Shown: one piece after another, positions 13,901 to 25,900 of the stretch
Layout: each line of letters starts with the position of its first letter
Numbering within the stretch: position 1 is the first letter of the stretch
Source: Branchiostoma lanceolatum
Lineage: Eukaryota; Chordata; Leptocardii; Amphioxiformes; Branchiostomatidae
Assembly: GCF_035083965.1 (NCBI RefSeq)
Contig: NC_089724.1
Coordinates: forward strand, 8,286,501-8,350,500
Direction of reading: 5' to 3'
DNA: 64,000 nucleotides
Program-made: the position numbers and the translations under genes
The notes under the pieces: model-generated
Told to the model about the DNA's origin: nothing
The model's database searches: none
What the model saw: only the letters and a program-made list of their open reading frames with translations

Positions 13901-16900
13901 GAGCTGGAGATCAGTTTATTACTAAGTTTGAAACATGATGCCAGTAAGCGAACTGTTTATCTCTCATTGTGTAAGTTATTAACCAACTCAGGCGAACTTT
14001 CATGGTATCATGTACGTTGCTGAAAAAGAAAATCTCACAAAACAAATAGAATGTATCACTATTCAGTGTCTACCCGTAGGTTAACCAGCCTGAAGAAATG
14101 GAGGACACGGCGATTCTGCTGGCAATAAATACACTACTACACTACTGTTATCAGTTTTGCGGCTGCGCTGAAAAATAAAATAACAAAAAAAGGAAAATTT
14201 ATCACTATTTAGAATATTTGGTGTCTATCCGTAGGTTAATGAGCCTGAAGAAATGGAGGACACGGCGACTCTGCTGGCTAACACGGACTCTGAGCTGAGC
14301 GGTCTGCTGGAGGCAGGAGACACCAGCGCCGCTGTGGAGATCGTCAACATGGTCACCTCCGTCATCAACGCCAGGGAGGACACAGGAACCGCGAAACAGG
14401 AAGAGGAGAAGAAGCAGGTGAGATAAGGCCATGTTGATTTGATTATATGAAAACATCCGCCGAGCGCGCAATAATTTCATCCGTTCCCCAAAAAAGTTTT
14501 CGACCATATTGTAAATCGTGCAAAGCAGCTGTAAACTGTGTAAATATATATCGTTACTTGCACATATGGAGCAAATGTTGAAAAACGATACTAATGTCAT
14601 AGAATGCAAACACCAATTTCAAAGTCAAAGAAGACGACATGAAGAAGTGAAAATGAAGAATCTATTATTTGCTATACCATACTCTGGGTGTTGTGTGTCA
14701 GTCATTTGGTCAACCTTCCTGACCACGTAGATTCCATAATCATTGTAATATTTATTCGCACGCTCGCATCAGTTTTGGGGTTCCCAGAGGATGTCATCCA
14801 CGTAATCAAATCAACATGGCCTAATGTTTTACAAGACGTTTGTCTATCTGCTTTTGACTTAATATCAACAATAACACACAGTTGTGTCCTCTGTTTCTTT
14901 CTGATCATGTTCAACGCCAAAAAAGTATCATAATGTGACATATTCCAGTTACGCGGAGTACTGGTGGATAGTCTGAACAAGCTCCCGATCCAGACGCTCG
15001 ACAACCTGCGGCAAACGTCAGCCGCCATGGCGCAGGCTACGGAGAAAGACGAGGAGCTGTCAGAGGATGCTCAGGTATATGTCAGGAAAGGGAAGGGAAT
15101 CACCACCACCACCTTTACCACAGCTGTGTTCTTCAATGTTCATAATTATAAAATCTAAGATGATACATGAACTAAAACAAATATCAATTTTTTTTTTCTC
15201 TCGCGCCACCGAAACAATTGTTTCTTTTGATTTGGTGTATGTAAATCTATGGTAGTTGGTGGCTCTAATGGCACAGAACGCTAACATTTACACTACACAT
15301 TGCAGAAGCCAAATCTAATATTTCACGGGATTTATAAATGATCAAACTTTTCGCATTGCCTCCTAGGTTTCTGCTGCTTCTAAGATAGAGGAAATGGCGT
15401 CGTTTCTACAAACGAAGACACAGGAGGGCACAACAGGCGGGGCTGAGGTACAGTCAGCTGCCCAGGTCCTTGTTGCAGGCGTGGCGAACATTGTGAAGGC
15501 CGCCGCTACGAAGGCACCGAAGGAGGCTACAGAAACAGATGCAGAAGTTGCTGTGCGCACTACAATGGTCTTCAAGCTAAAAATCAAATTTTTGTGAGGA
15601 GTTGATAAAGGAAAAAAAGGCATTGCGTGAGAAATTACTATTTGTTGATATGTTTACGAAATAGTACATAACAGATGTTATAGAGATAGAAATCTATTTT
15701 TCATACGTCTCGCAGCAACAGTTCTAAGACATACATGTTTAATCTCAGGAAAAACTGTCCATTTAGGCTGTGATGTTCCAAATCAAAAACAGAAAGACGA
15801 TGAAGAAAGATTTAATGCAGCTGTAGGACGTTTAAACAACTGCAGATGCAGAAACTAGTAGATGATGATGATGATTGTGCCTAAAACAATCTCATACACA
15901 TATATATATATATTTACTACTGCAATGCTTTCTGTCATCTTCAATTTCAGCCCAGCGTATCAGCATCCTCCTCCACAGTGATGAAGCAGTCCCTGAAGGC
16001 CATAGCTGAGGTGCAGGAAGCCATCCTCAGTACGAAAGCCCCCGGAGAGGAACCCACGGTCCTGTCTACCCCAACTCTTGCCGTCATGGTGCTGCGAGAA
16101 GAACGCTGGGATTTTAAAGGAGGCGTCAAGCTGCAGGAGAGTCATGGCAGCTGGTTCTCACTTCCGACCGGAGAAAACCTCTTTGACGATGACAGCATGC
16201 GGTTTGATCAAGTCATTGACATGCACGTAAGTGTTTCATCTTTTACCACCGGTGCACCAGGATTGTCTTTGTCCAAGTAGTTGCTAAGCTATATTTGGGC
16301 ATGGCCGGGCCCCGGGATCTTTTTAACTCGAAGTCCCGGGACCCGGTAACAGATAGACACCGTAAGCTAATCATGAGAACACTGTGAGGTACCCTCTCTC
16401 CCCCCCCCCCCCCCCCTCCGGTTTCCGGCAGTCCACCGGAAACATCGTGGCTTCGGGACCCGACCGGGGCTACACCCTCTACGTACATATACTGGCACGG
16501 TGGCACCGGTACAAATGTGACCGAAGCATAAGGAAAGCTCTTTTGAGCAAAATTAGAATTATCTTGAAGTTCATAATGTTTTGCTTTCACAGATGAATCA
16601 TTTCGACAACAATCCTTACCAATGGGCTGCTAATGTCAGTCTGGAACAGAAGGTCGCTTCACTGGACTTCAGCTCATTAGGTGACCACATCCCCGCGCGG
16701 AAACTGCCGGAGAAGATAGACATCGCCATCCCACGTGACAGCAGCTGGGACGTCTGGAACATCATCAAATTGCCAAACGATATCTTTGGGATTAAAGCGT
16801 TCATTAACTTCAATGTCTCTGCCCAATACGTGAGTTTGTATTTTTTCTGTCTATTTGTAAGTGATTCATTTAGCTTAAAACTCAGGCAATTGTTGAATCT

Positions 16901-19900
16901 ACCATATCATGTATCATTTAATCATCCGTTCGTAATTCTTATATTTCCCTCTCTTTACCCTGTATACGGGAATGGGGGAAATATATTGTTTTTGCTGGCG
17001 TGTTGTGCTTCTTCTTTCTCAATTATTTCTTCTGTCAAAAAAAAACAACAGCTGTATGGTGGCAGCTCTATTAATGCAGAAACTTATATTTCACTTACGG
17101 CAAATGCTACGGATGTCATATTGGAGGTGTAGTTACCTTTGAGAAAGGTGAATGCAAGTGAATGTACATTGTGCTAATGATGATCTCATTTGCATTATTT
17201 CTGCAGAAATTTTATATTTCCCTTTCCTACAGATATCATATTGGGTGTATGTGTAGGTTCCTTTATGAAATGTGAATACAATGGAATGGGTGTTATGCTA
17301 ATGAGGACATATTTTGCATATGAATATAAATGTTACAACCGAACCATTCTTGTTCGTGTCTCAATGATGTACGAACATAAGTTTTAGAGAAACAAAGCAT
17401 ACTGATGACACACACAACTCACCGTTTGCATCTTTACCCATTAGGAAAGCCACGTGGTCAATGTCCTTGTAAGGCCATCCATCCCGGACGCTCAGGTGAC
17501 CCTGTACCTTCGAGAGAACTCAAATCCAACCTACAGCAACTACACAGCTGTTGGAAACCTTCCGCTCGAAGTTGATTACGCTGTTGAGGTCGGTGCGGGC
17601 GGAAACATCACGGCCGATCCCTACCTATGGCAGATCGGCGTGCTGAACTCGACGTCCCCTTACTATCTTGGCATCACCTATAATGAATCAGGTACAAGTA
17701 AGAAATGAAATTTTGGATCTTTTTTATGAGCTGCGCATGTTATGCCTGTAAAGTAAGTTTAAATTCATAATTACGGTGTACAAAATGTATTTTTATTAAT
17801 ATAAGCTAAAGGTGTGAAATGTATATCACACAATATGATCTATGTAAATAATGCATCTTTATGGCGGGAATATAATGTAGAAACTGTGACTGTAAACCAC
17901 GTAGATTGCGATTAAGTATACATAATGGTACATGGGCTGGTACAAATTCAATTTAGTCTGTTGAATATTTCAAATACATTTGTAAGACATCGTTTATCAT
18001 AATCTCAATCGTCCAGGTCTTGATAGTCTGTTACTTTCCATGTTTGTGACAACTGATGGCATGTACTGATTTTGACAGCATTGGACGCTGCTGCTGCTGA
18101 AGAGAATCTGGTGCTGGAGCTGATGATGTTCTCCACTACTTGCCTCTACTTCAACGAGACGTCGTCAGCGTGGGAAGACGAGGGGTGTCAGGTAAATAGA
18201 CCTACTAGTCCTGAACACATTTCAAAATGTTACTGTCACCGTCGTATTGAGTCATGATCAAGAAAAGACGAATAAAGTCTCATGATTTTTTTTTACCTGT
18301 AGGCAACTCGAATGAAGACCAATACAATGGTATGCAAATCATGCAGATTAGGATATGATTTGCGTAGTGTGAAAGATTTACATTTGAATTGTGCTAAATG
18401 ACTTTCATACTCATTACAAATGTAACTCGGTTCGAGAGGAACAATTGCGCTCGGTCTAATTTGCATAATCAATGACGAAATTGTGTAACGCCTTGGTGGT
18501 AGATGGCGGAATATTTGTACTAGTGACACGTGGAGGTTAGATAAAGGTGAATATCATCAGACATAAATTACGTGAATTTGGCCATCCCTTGCACATTCAA
18601 TTAATTAGAAAATGATATAATAGCATCCTGATATTTGCAACGTACGTAATTTACAATGTCTAGATCTTGAATTCACATGGAATATTCTGACAAGAGACTT
18701 CGTAACAAGTTAAGGTTGCACTAAGGCATTAAAAATGAGGGAGATTTCATATTTGTGACATAGTTATGTAGATTGGGTTATTTTGTCGTATATTATACAA
18801 ATTAGGTCATTTCCAAAGAAAGTTACCACAAAATATTGTTTGAACAATGTATGGTATTGTTGAACACTTGTGCAATATCTATGGATACCACTGATAGTTA
18901 AAAATTAAACTGTAATCCTCACATTTTGCTCAGGTCGGACCACTGACCACGCCTAATCGCACACACTGCATCTGTGACCACCTGACTCCGTTCGGCTCCA
19001 AGTTCTTCTTCCCGCCCAACAAAATTGACATATTGGCCTCTCTGATGAAGTTTAAGAACTTGGCAGACAACCCGGTTGTCACCATCGTCGTGGCCGTCAT
19101 CCTCGTCCTGTACCTCATGGCAGTATTCTGGGCCCGAAGAAAGGACAAGGAAGACGAAACCAAAGTAAATCTATTTATTATATTTCAGTTGGTAGGGGAC
19201 GGATGTTTACTGTTTAGCAGACGTATTGCAGACCTTTGCATTGCAATATTTTTGGCGAAGCCTCAGGGGCGGAGCCTTTAGTATAGTACTACGATGGATT
19301 TGAAAATATTATAGGAGTTCCACGAAAGCATTCCCTATGGAATTTTTTGTGTGTAAAGTGTATACATTCTACCGGGGTGCACATTTTTCGTTTACTTAGG
19401 TTGAGACTATGGCATTACATGACCTTGACCCAATGGACATGTATCGATATAACGTCACCATCATCACCGGATTCAGGAGACATGCTGGGACGACAGCCAG
19501 TGTCAGCCTCCGTCTAATTGGAGAGGAAGGTAAGATTGTTTCATCCTCTCTAGATCTATCCTCCTCCTTTACCTCAGTATATACTGCATCTCCGCAACTG
19601 CACCTTATATAAATGGGTTTCGGTTGTATTTTCTATTATCAATGATTTCAGTGCAAGGCACATAGATATTTCAGTAGGTTTAGTCGGAAATTTGGTGGTT
19701 GACATGCCTCAAATGTTCGAATTGATTCTTAGTTAATGAATAATGCTTTGGTGAGAAGGGGCTGTACGCATGGAGGTTGCTCGTACAGCCCCTGTTGGAG
19801 CAAGTGCGGTTGGAACGCCATAGATGAATCAATCCGTACGTCGTCATTCTACGACAGACGAGAGTGAGACCCACATGGTGTCAGACCCGGTGGGCGACAG

Positions 19901-22900
19901 GACGGTTTTAGAGCGCGGCTCCATCGACTCTTTCCTCGTCACTACCCGGGACTCTCTGGGCGACCTGAGAGAGATCATGGTCTGGAACAACAACGGTGGC
20001 AGCAACCCGTCCTGGTGGGTTGGTGTCACTCCATCTGCTTGTTTTTGTTTTGTTTTGTTTTTCGTGTAGCACGATTTCTTCCGGGTTTACCATAAGGCCA
20101 TGTTGATTTGATTATGTGAATGACACTCTCTTGGGACCACAAAAATGATGCGTGCGTGCGAATAAAAATGTTTGGCCAAAAAAAGTTGCCTTCATTATGA
20201 ACTCTACGTGGTCAGGAAAGATGAACAAAACCAAACACACAGAATATAGTATACCGGAATATAGATTGGTCATTTTTGTTATTTGAAAACTTCATCTTTG
20301 ACATTAGAATCGACTTTGACATACTACTTGTACAATATTAGTATCAATTTTCCGAAATTTCTTTCTTCTTGTCAATTTACAACATGTCTTTTCTCATTTT
20401 GCAGCTGCCTTGTACGATTTGCATTATGGATTTTTTTGGGAAACTTACGAAACTTGCTGCGCATATGTGGATGTCATCCATATAATCACATCAACATGGC
20501 CTTTTATATATTTGTGCTAAACCCTATAGTTCTTTTCGTAACGTATAAGCGATTGGGTTGTGAATGGTGATTGTTATTTTGTCTTCAATCTTTTTTTAGC
20601 AATATCGAAGGCATAATGGACTAGGCTCTGAATTCTGTTCTTGATTTAATCATATCTTATTCTTTTAGACTATCATCAATTATTACTTCCTTGAGAAGTT
20701 TCCGTAAAAGAGACGATTGAGCAAATTGTCTATAAAAAACCCACGAAGATGCACAAAATGGCTGTTCCATTAGAATTCAACATTTTTCTCATCTTCCTTC
20801 TCTGCCAGGTTTCTAAGCCGTATCATGGTCCAGGACCTGCAGACCAAACAGCGATGGTACTTCATCTGCAACAGTTGGCTGGCTGTGGACATGGGAGACC
20901 AAGAGGTACGCAAGTGCTGGTTCATTCAGAATCTGTTATACGTATAGGCATTGGTGTTCAGGTTCGGATCCAGGTCCAGAGGGTCAGGTTCAGGTTCGGA
21001 CTTATAATCCATGCCATATTCGTGCTAGATTATTTTTTCGGTTACGTGTACAACTGCGTGCTGCTGTAATAAGCACAAAAACTCAGTAATAAACACAAAA
21101 CATCAAAACGCAAATTTACGATATATGGAAGGTTTAAGATGCATGCTTAAGAACATCAAAAGGAGGAAATAAGCAAGATATTGTTTTTTGCAAGTCCGGA
21201 ACTGGTTCCCGACGTTTTGCTTTTTGGGACTTGAACCTAAACGTTTCTCGTCCAGTTCAAGCACCGGGGTTTAAGTACGCAGCACTAATGGACATAGGTT
21301 TAGTTGACGAGAAGCTTGAAAGGTTTATCTTAACATAATTCCAAGGTCTTAAACATAAAGCTCACTGTTGATGATATATTCACTTTGACGAAATTTGATC
21401 TTTACTTCAACACAAAGCAGCTATTGCCTACCTCAAATTTTCAGTCGTACTACGCTAACCCTCTTCAGGAGTGATTGGAATCACTCCCAAAGAAGGTCGG
21501 CGTAGTAATTTGAGGTGAGCAATATTTGCTTTGTGTACATGTTGAAATAAAGTTCAACAACACAGATGAGCTTTCATGCTAATATATTCACCTTGTATAT
21601 TTCCTCAGGTTGAGAAGCACATCTGCGTGGCAACAGAAGCGGAACTCCACCAGGCGTCCACCCTGTTCGCGACGAAGGCTGTGTTCGCCCTACAGGACGA
21701 TCACCTCTGGTTCTCCATACTTGCACGGCCTGCACGAAGCAGGTACTTTCGTGACAATTTTAGAGACTATGTATTGTATATGGTTCTTGATGATTCGACA
21801 AGGTTCCTTTTATTGGATTTGATGGAAAGGTGTGGTATAAAAATATTTTGCAAGGTGTAGCCGTCGCCTTAATTGTTCGACTGAGTTCAACCTCCAACGC
21901 CATGCATATCATTTGTATCTCATTTGCCTTCGAAACAAACAAGGGAAAATATTGCGCTTTTTGAGCCCGTTTTAAAATGTTAAAATGACTTCCCGGCTGA
22001 ATTATCACATAAACAATATCTAAATCATAAGGAAAAGAACCTCTAGAATCGACAAAAAAGGATATTTGAACAACAACTTTTCAGCTTCATTTCACAAGGT
22101 CTTTAAGAAAAAAATATGCCTATACTACGCTCACAGCACACCATATTCATTACAAATAGTTTTAAGTTTTTGGCGACTCCTCAGGGGCGATCCTAATGGT
22201 AACTTTTTCGTGTATTTGTGTCTTCCTCCAGGTTTACCAGAGTGCAACGCCTGACCTGCTGCGTGTCCGTGCTACTGTGCCAGATGCTGACAAACATCAT
22301 CTTCTACGGCACAGGGGACGAGGCCCCCGGGCAGGACATGAACATCGGCGGCTTCCGTATCACGTGGAAAGAACTGGTGATCGGCGTCGAGTCGGCTGTC
22401 ATCGCTTTTCCCATCAATTTCGCCATCGTCGCACTCTTCAAGTATTCAGCAGAGAAACCGGAAAGGGAGAAGAATGAGGAGCGTAAGCGGTGCAGCTGGG
22501 CGTGGAAGTGCTGTTGTAAAGGTGCTAATAGCGAGAAACGTCGCCCCAGGACAAAATCTGTGCCAAAATACGGCAAGAAGGAGACATTGGAAGATCCCGA
22601 GAACGTCGCCGACCCTGAAAATGTGGTGATTGAAGCATCTGATGGCGATGCGACCCCTGGCGACCATGTCAGACGGGTTCACCGCAAGAAGAAGAGCCTG
22701 AAAACAAGGATCAGAAGTTGTTGCTGCTGGTTCTCTCCCAGGTTGGTAAATCCGTAACAATGGAACCAAACTTTTGGGTTCATGTAAGACCTCACAATAT
22801 GATGGCTTCTGTAATTGCTCGTCTATTAAAGGGCGGGATATTGCGTTACCCCGTAAATTTGGTCTGTATAGATCCGATCATCCGAGTGAAATAAATGTTT

Positions 22901-25900
22901 AAGACGAAGTGTAAGAACACCTTTACTACTAGTATTTCTTACATATATATGCCGCAAAATGATGATCCAAGTGAAGGGGAAAATTACCAGCAGCCTTTAA
23001 TTCAGCCTCTATCTTTTTGATTTGTGATTTACTAAAGGTGATTATTTTCTGTTCTTGCACTAAGCGAGCCAGACTCTGAACTGACCGAGGAGGAGAAAGC
23101 TCGGTTGTTTGTCAAAGGCAGGGACAGGTGCGAGTTGCCGTGGTGGTGTGTGTATGTCGCCTGGATTCTGGCGATCCTCGCATGTCTTACAGCAGCATTC
23201 TTCACTCTCCTCTACGGAATGGCGTACGGAAGGCAAAAATCTATCGACTGGCTTGTGTCAATGATCATTGGCTTTCTGCAGGTAGGCATATCTCTGACTG
23301 TACTCAGCGTTTCCAAGATCAGAACATCCAGATCGTCCAACAAAAACGATTGTCAACGAAATATGCCTTATCTAATGCCACGGTCATAATTGAATAAAGG
23401 GGCGGGTCGGGTAGTTTACCGGCTGACTTCGGCGGCAACTAGGCTATTTTGGGGCGCGGCCAGGCCCCTAGAAGTTTTTAACACAGAGTTAAAATTAATC
23501 CAGGACCCGCCTACGAATACGTGCCGTGAGCTAATTATGAGAGCACAGAAAGTTACCATGCTGGTGTCCGGCAGTCCACAGGGACAAATTTGAGGCTTCG
23601 GGGCTCGGCTGGGGCTACACACCCTACGTAGGGGCACCGGTGCAAATTTGAACGTAACAGGAGTCGTGTTTCTTCCTAGGGAGTATTTGTACTGCAACCA
23701 CTGAAGATGCTTTTCATCGCTGCCATCGTTGCTGTGATTATCAAGAAGCTGGATGAGGAAAGCTGGGAGCCGATCGTGCCTGAGAAGCATCTTGTTGGTG
23801 AGTTTTGTTTGCTTTTTGTTCAATTTTACTTATGAAGAACTTAACGGATCTTAACGCTTAGCGTGACAACCGTTACGAACGAAAACTAACATAACAAGAC
23901 TGGCAATGATAAAAAGACATTGCCATGGCGACAGTGGTTGTTGTTTTAATTTTTACTGTACCCTGCTTAGGGCACAGTGATAGGTGGTGCTGTTCATACA
24001 GGATTTCTAACGAAAAGGGCTGACGGGTACCTGTTCTACTGGACAAATACACACACAGACACGCACACAGACATGCACACACACAGACAGCGACAGTTCC
24101 ACTAGATTCTACCAGACAACATCGATTTCATCACAGCCTGATCATGACAACTGAAAACAGCCCACGGACCGGGTTCCCACCATACAAAATGACTATTTTA
24201 CTCTGATAGGACTGCTGTTTACATGAATAACATGTTAGGCCAAATCTACACAAATTTTAACATCATAGTCCACTTACCAACAGACACAGCATACACCATG
24301 CTTGTTCCCTGAACTATAGAACTAAGTCCTCTAGAGCGTGAATGGCCGCGGATGTTAGCTAAGGATGGAATGCCAGGATGGAATGCCAGGATGGAATGCC
24401 AGGATGGAATGCCAGGATGGAATGCCAGGATGGAATGCCAGGATGGAATGCCAGGATGGAATTAGAGTCCCACTGGAATACCAGGCACACCAGTCATAAA
24501 GGAATTTGCCAGTAATTCTTGGAGCCCTTAATGAAATGCCAGCCTGGGAATCTTAATCCACAGAAATGTTGTTGTGTAAAAATGTGTCCCATGTGTTCTT
24601 GGAAGTGTACAGGATTATATCACCAAGATAGTGGCATCTTATCAGCAGGATAATCATCTAGTACAACTGGCTTGCTAAATTTCCTTGCGACAGTGAAATT
24701 TTCCATTGATCGATCTGGCTTGGACATGTTCCCAATGTCATGAATGAGGTTAATGCCCTGTAATTAATCTGCTTGTATAGGTAACTGAAGCAGCGTGTGC
24801 ACAATCGTTATCAGTACAGAGTTGATGCAGTTATGATGACCTGTTCCCCGAAGAAAGACATTAAATCTTACAGTTGTAAGGACCAGCATTAGGGCGTCCA
24901 AAAACATTGTAACAGCCACACATTGCTTTAGAAAAGAGCAATATTACTGTACAGCTGAGGTCTTAAATGGGTCATGTATACATAAGCCTGGCACATCTGG
25001 TAGACAGATGTAGCTTCCTGTCTAGGTTATCTAGGAGGAATGCCCCGAGGGAGGCTTTCTGTCTGACTAACATTCCTAACATTCTTATTGTCTTAATATG
25101 CCTATGGACACATGCCTGTACAATTCCTAGAATAGTTGCAATCTGCACACAATACTATATCATTTGTCTCGCCCCTGAGGCGTCGCCAAAATCTGACAGA
25201 ACCAAGAAAACACGAGAGCGTAGTATTCGTTATTTCTCTATAAGTATTAGGGATTCGTTTTTTGAGTATGCTTTGTTTCATGATTCCACAGATAGCGAGT
25301 CGTGGACTTCCTTGGACATCCAACAGTTTCGTAAGGATCTGCAGAAGAGACGAGAGGACCCTGTGTACAAGCCACCGCCTCCGAAAGACTTGGAGAAAGT
25401 CAGAGCAGCAAGGAAGAAGAACGACGCCATGTTTTTCATAGTTTATGAGACTGCGTCCTTCATGCTCTTTGCGTTCCTGATACTGACTATCGCACACACG
25501 ATGGTGGATCCCAACGCCTTCCACCTGGGAACCAACACGCATGAGACGTTCTTGGGAGATGTAGAAGAGGTAATGCTTTTCTGAATAAAAGTTGAACTGT
25601 AATTTCCAACACAAAAATCGGACACCCAAATTTCGACTGATCAGCTCCAGTCTTTGTCAAGGAATGAGCAATCCACTTCTTCTGTGACGTCACATTTGAT
25701 CCACTTCTCACAGAGTCACGTGTGATCTATCTCCATAACGTGACGTCACAGAAGCAGTGAATTGCTCGTTGTAGTTGATCAGTCAAAACAAATGGCTAAG
25801 TCCAATTTTTTATGTGTTGGCAAAATAGTTCAACTTTGATTCAGAATGACTTCTACCAACACAGATGAACTTTCAAGTGAAGGTAATGCTTTTGATGTGT

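Larger units (their letters stand above)
14235..19164 (+). other. Helical linker, GAIN/GPS autoproteolysis site and first membrane helix of the polycystin gene
   Basis: Exons 14235-14417, 14949-15074 and 15367-15552 encode an Ala/Glu-rich helical segment, the alpha-helical half of a GAIN domain. Exons 15951-18191 encode the beta half, including NPYQWAANVS. Exon 18934-19164 encodes the GPS motif CICDHLTPFGSKFFFPPN, with predicted cleavage between Leu and Thr of HLT. It also encodes the first membrane helix (NPVVTIVVAVILVLYLMAVFW) followed by a basic stop-transfer stretch RRKDK. Confidence 0.88.
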
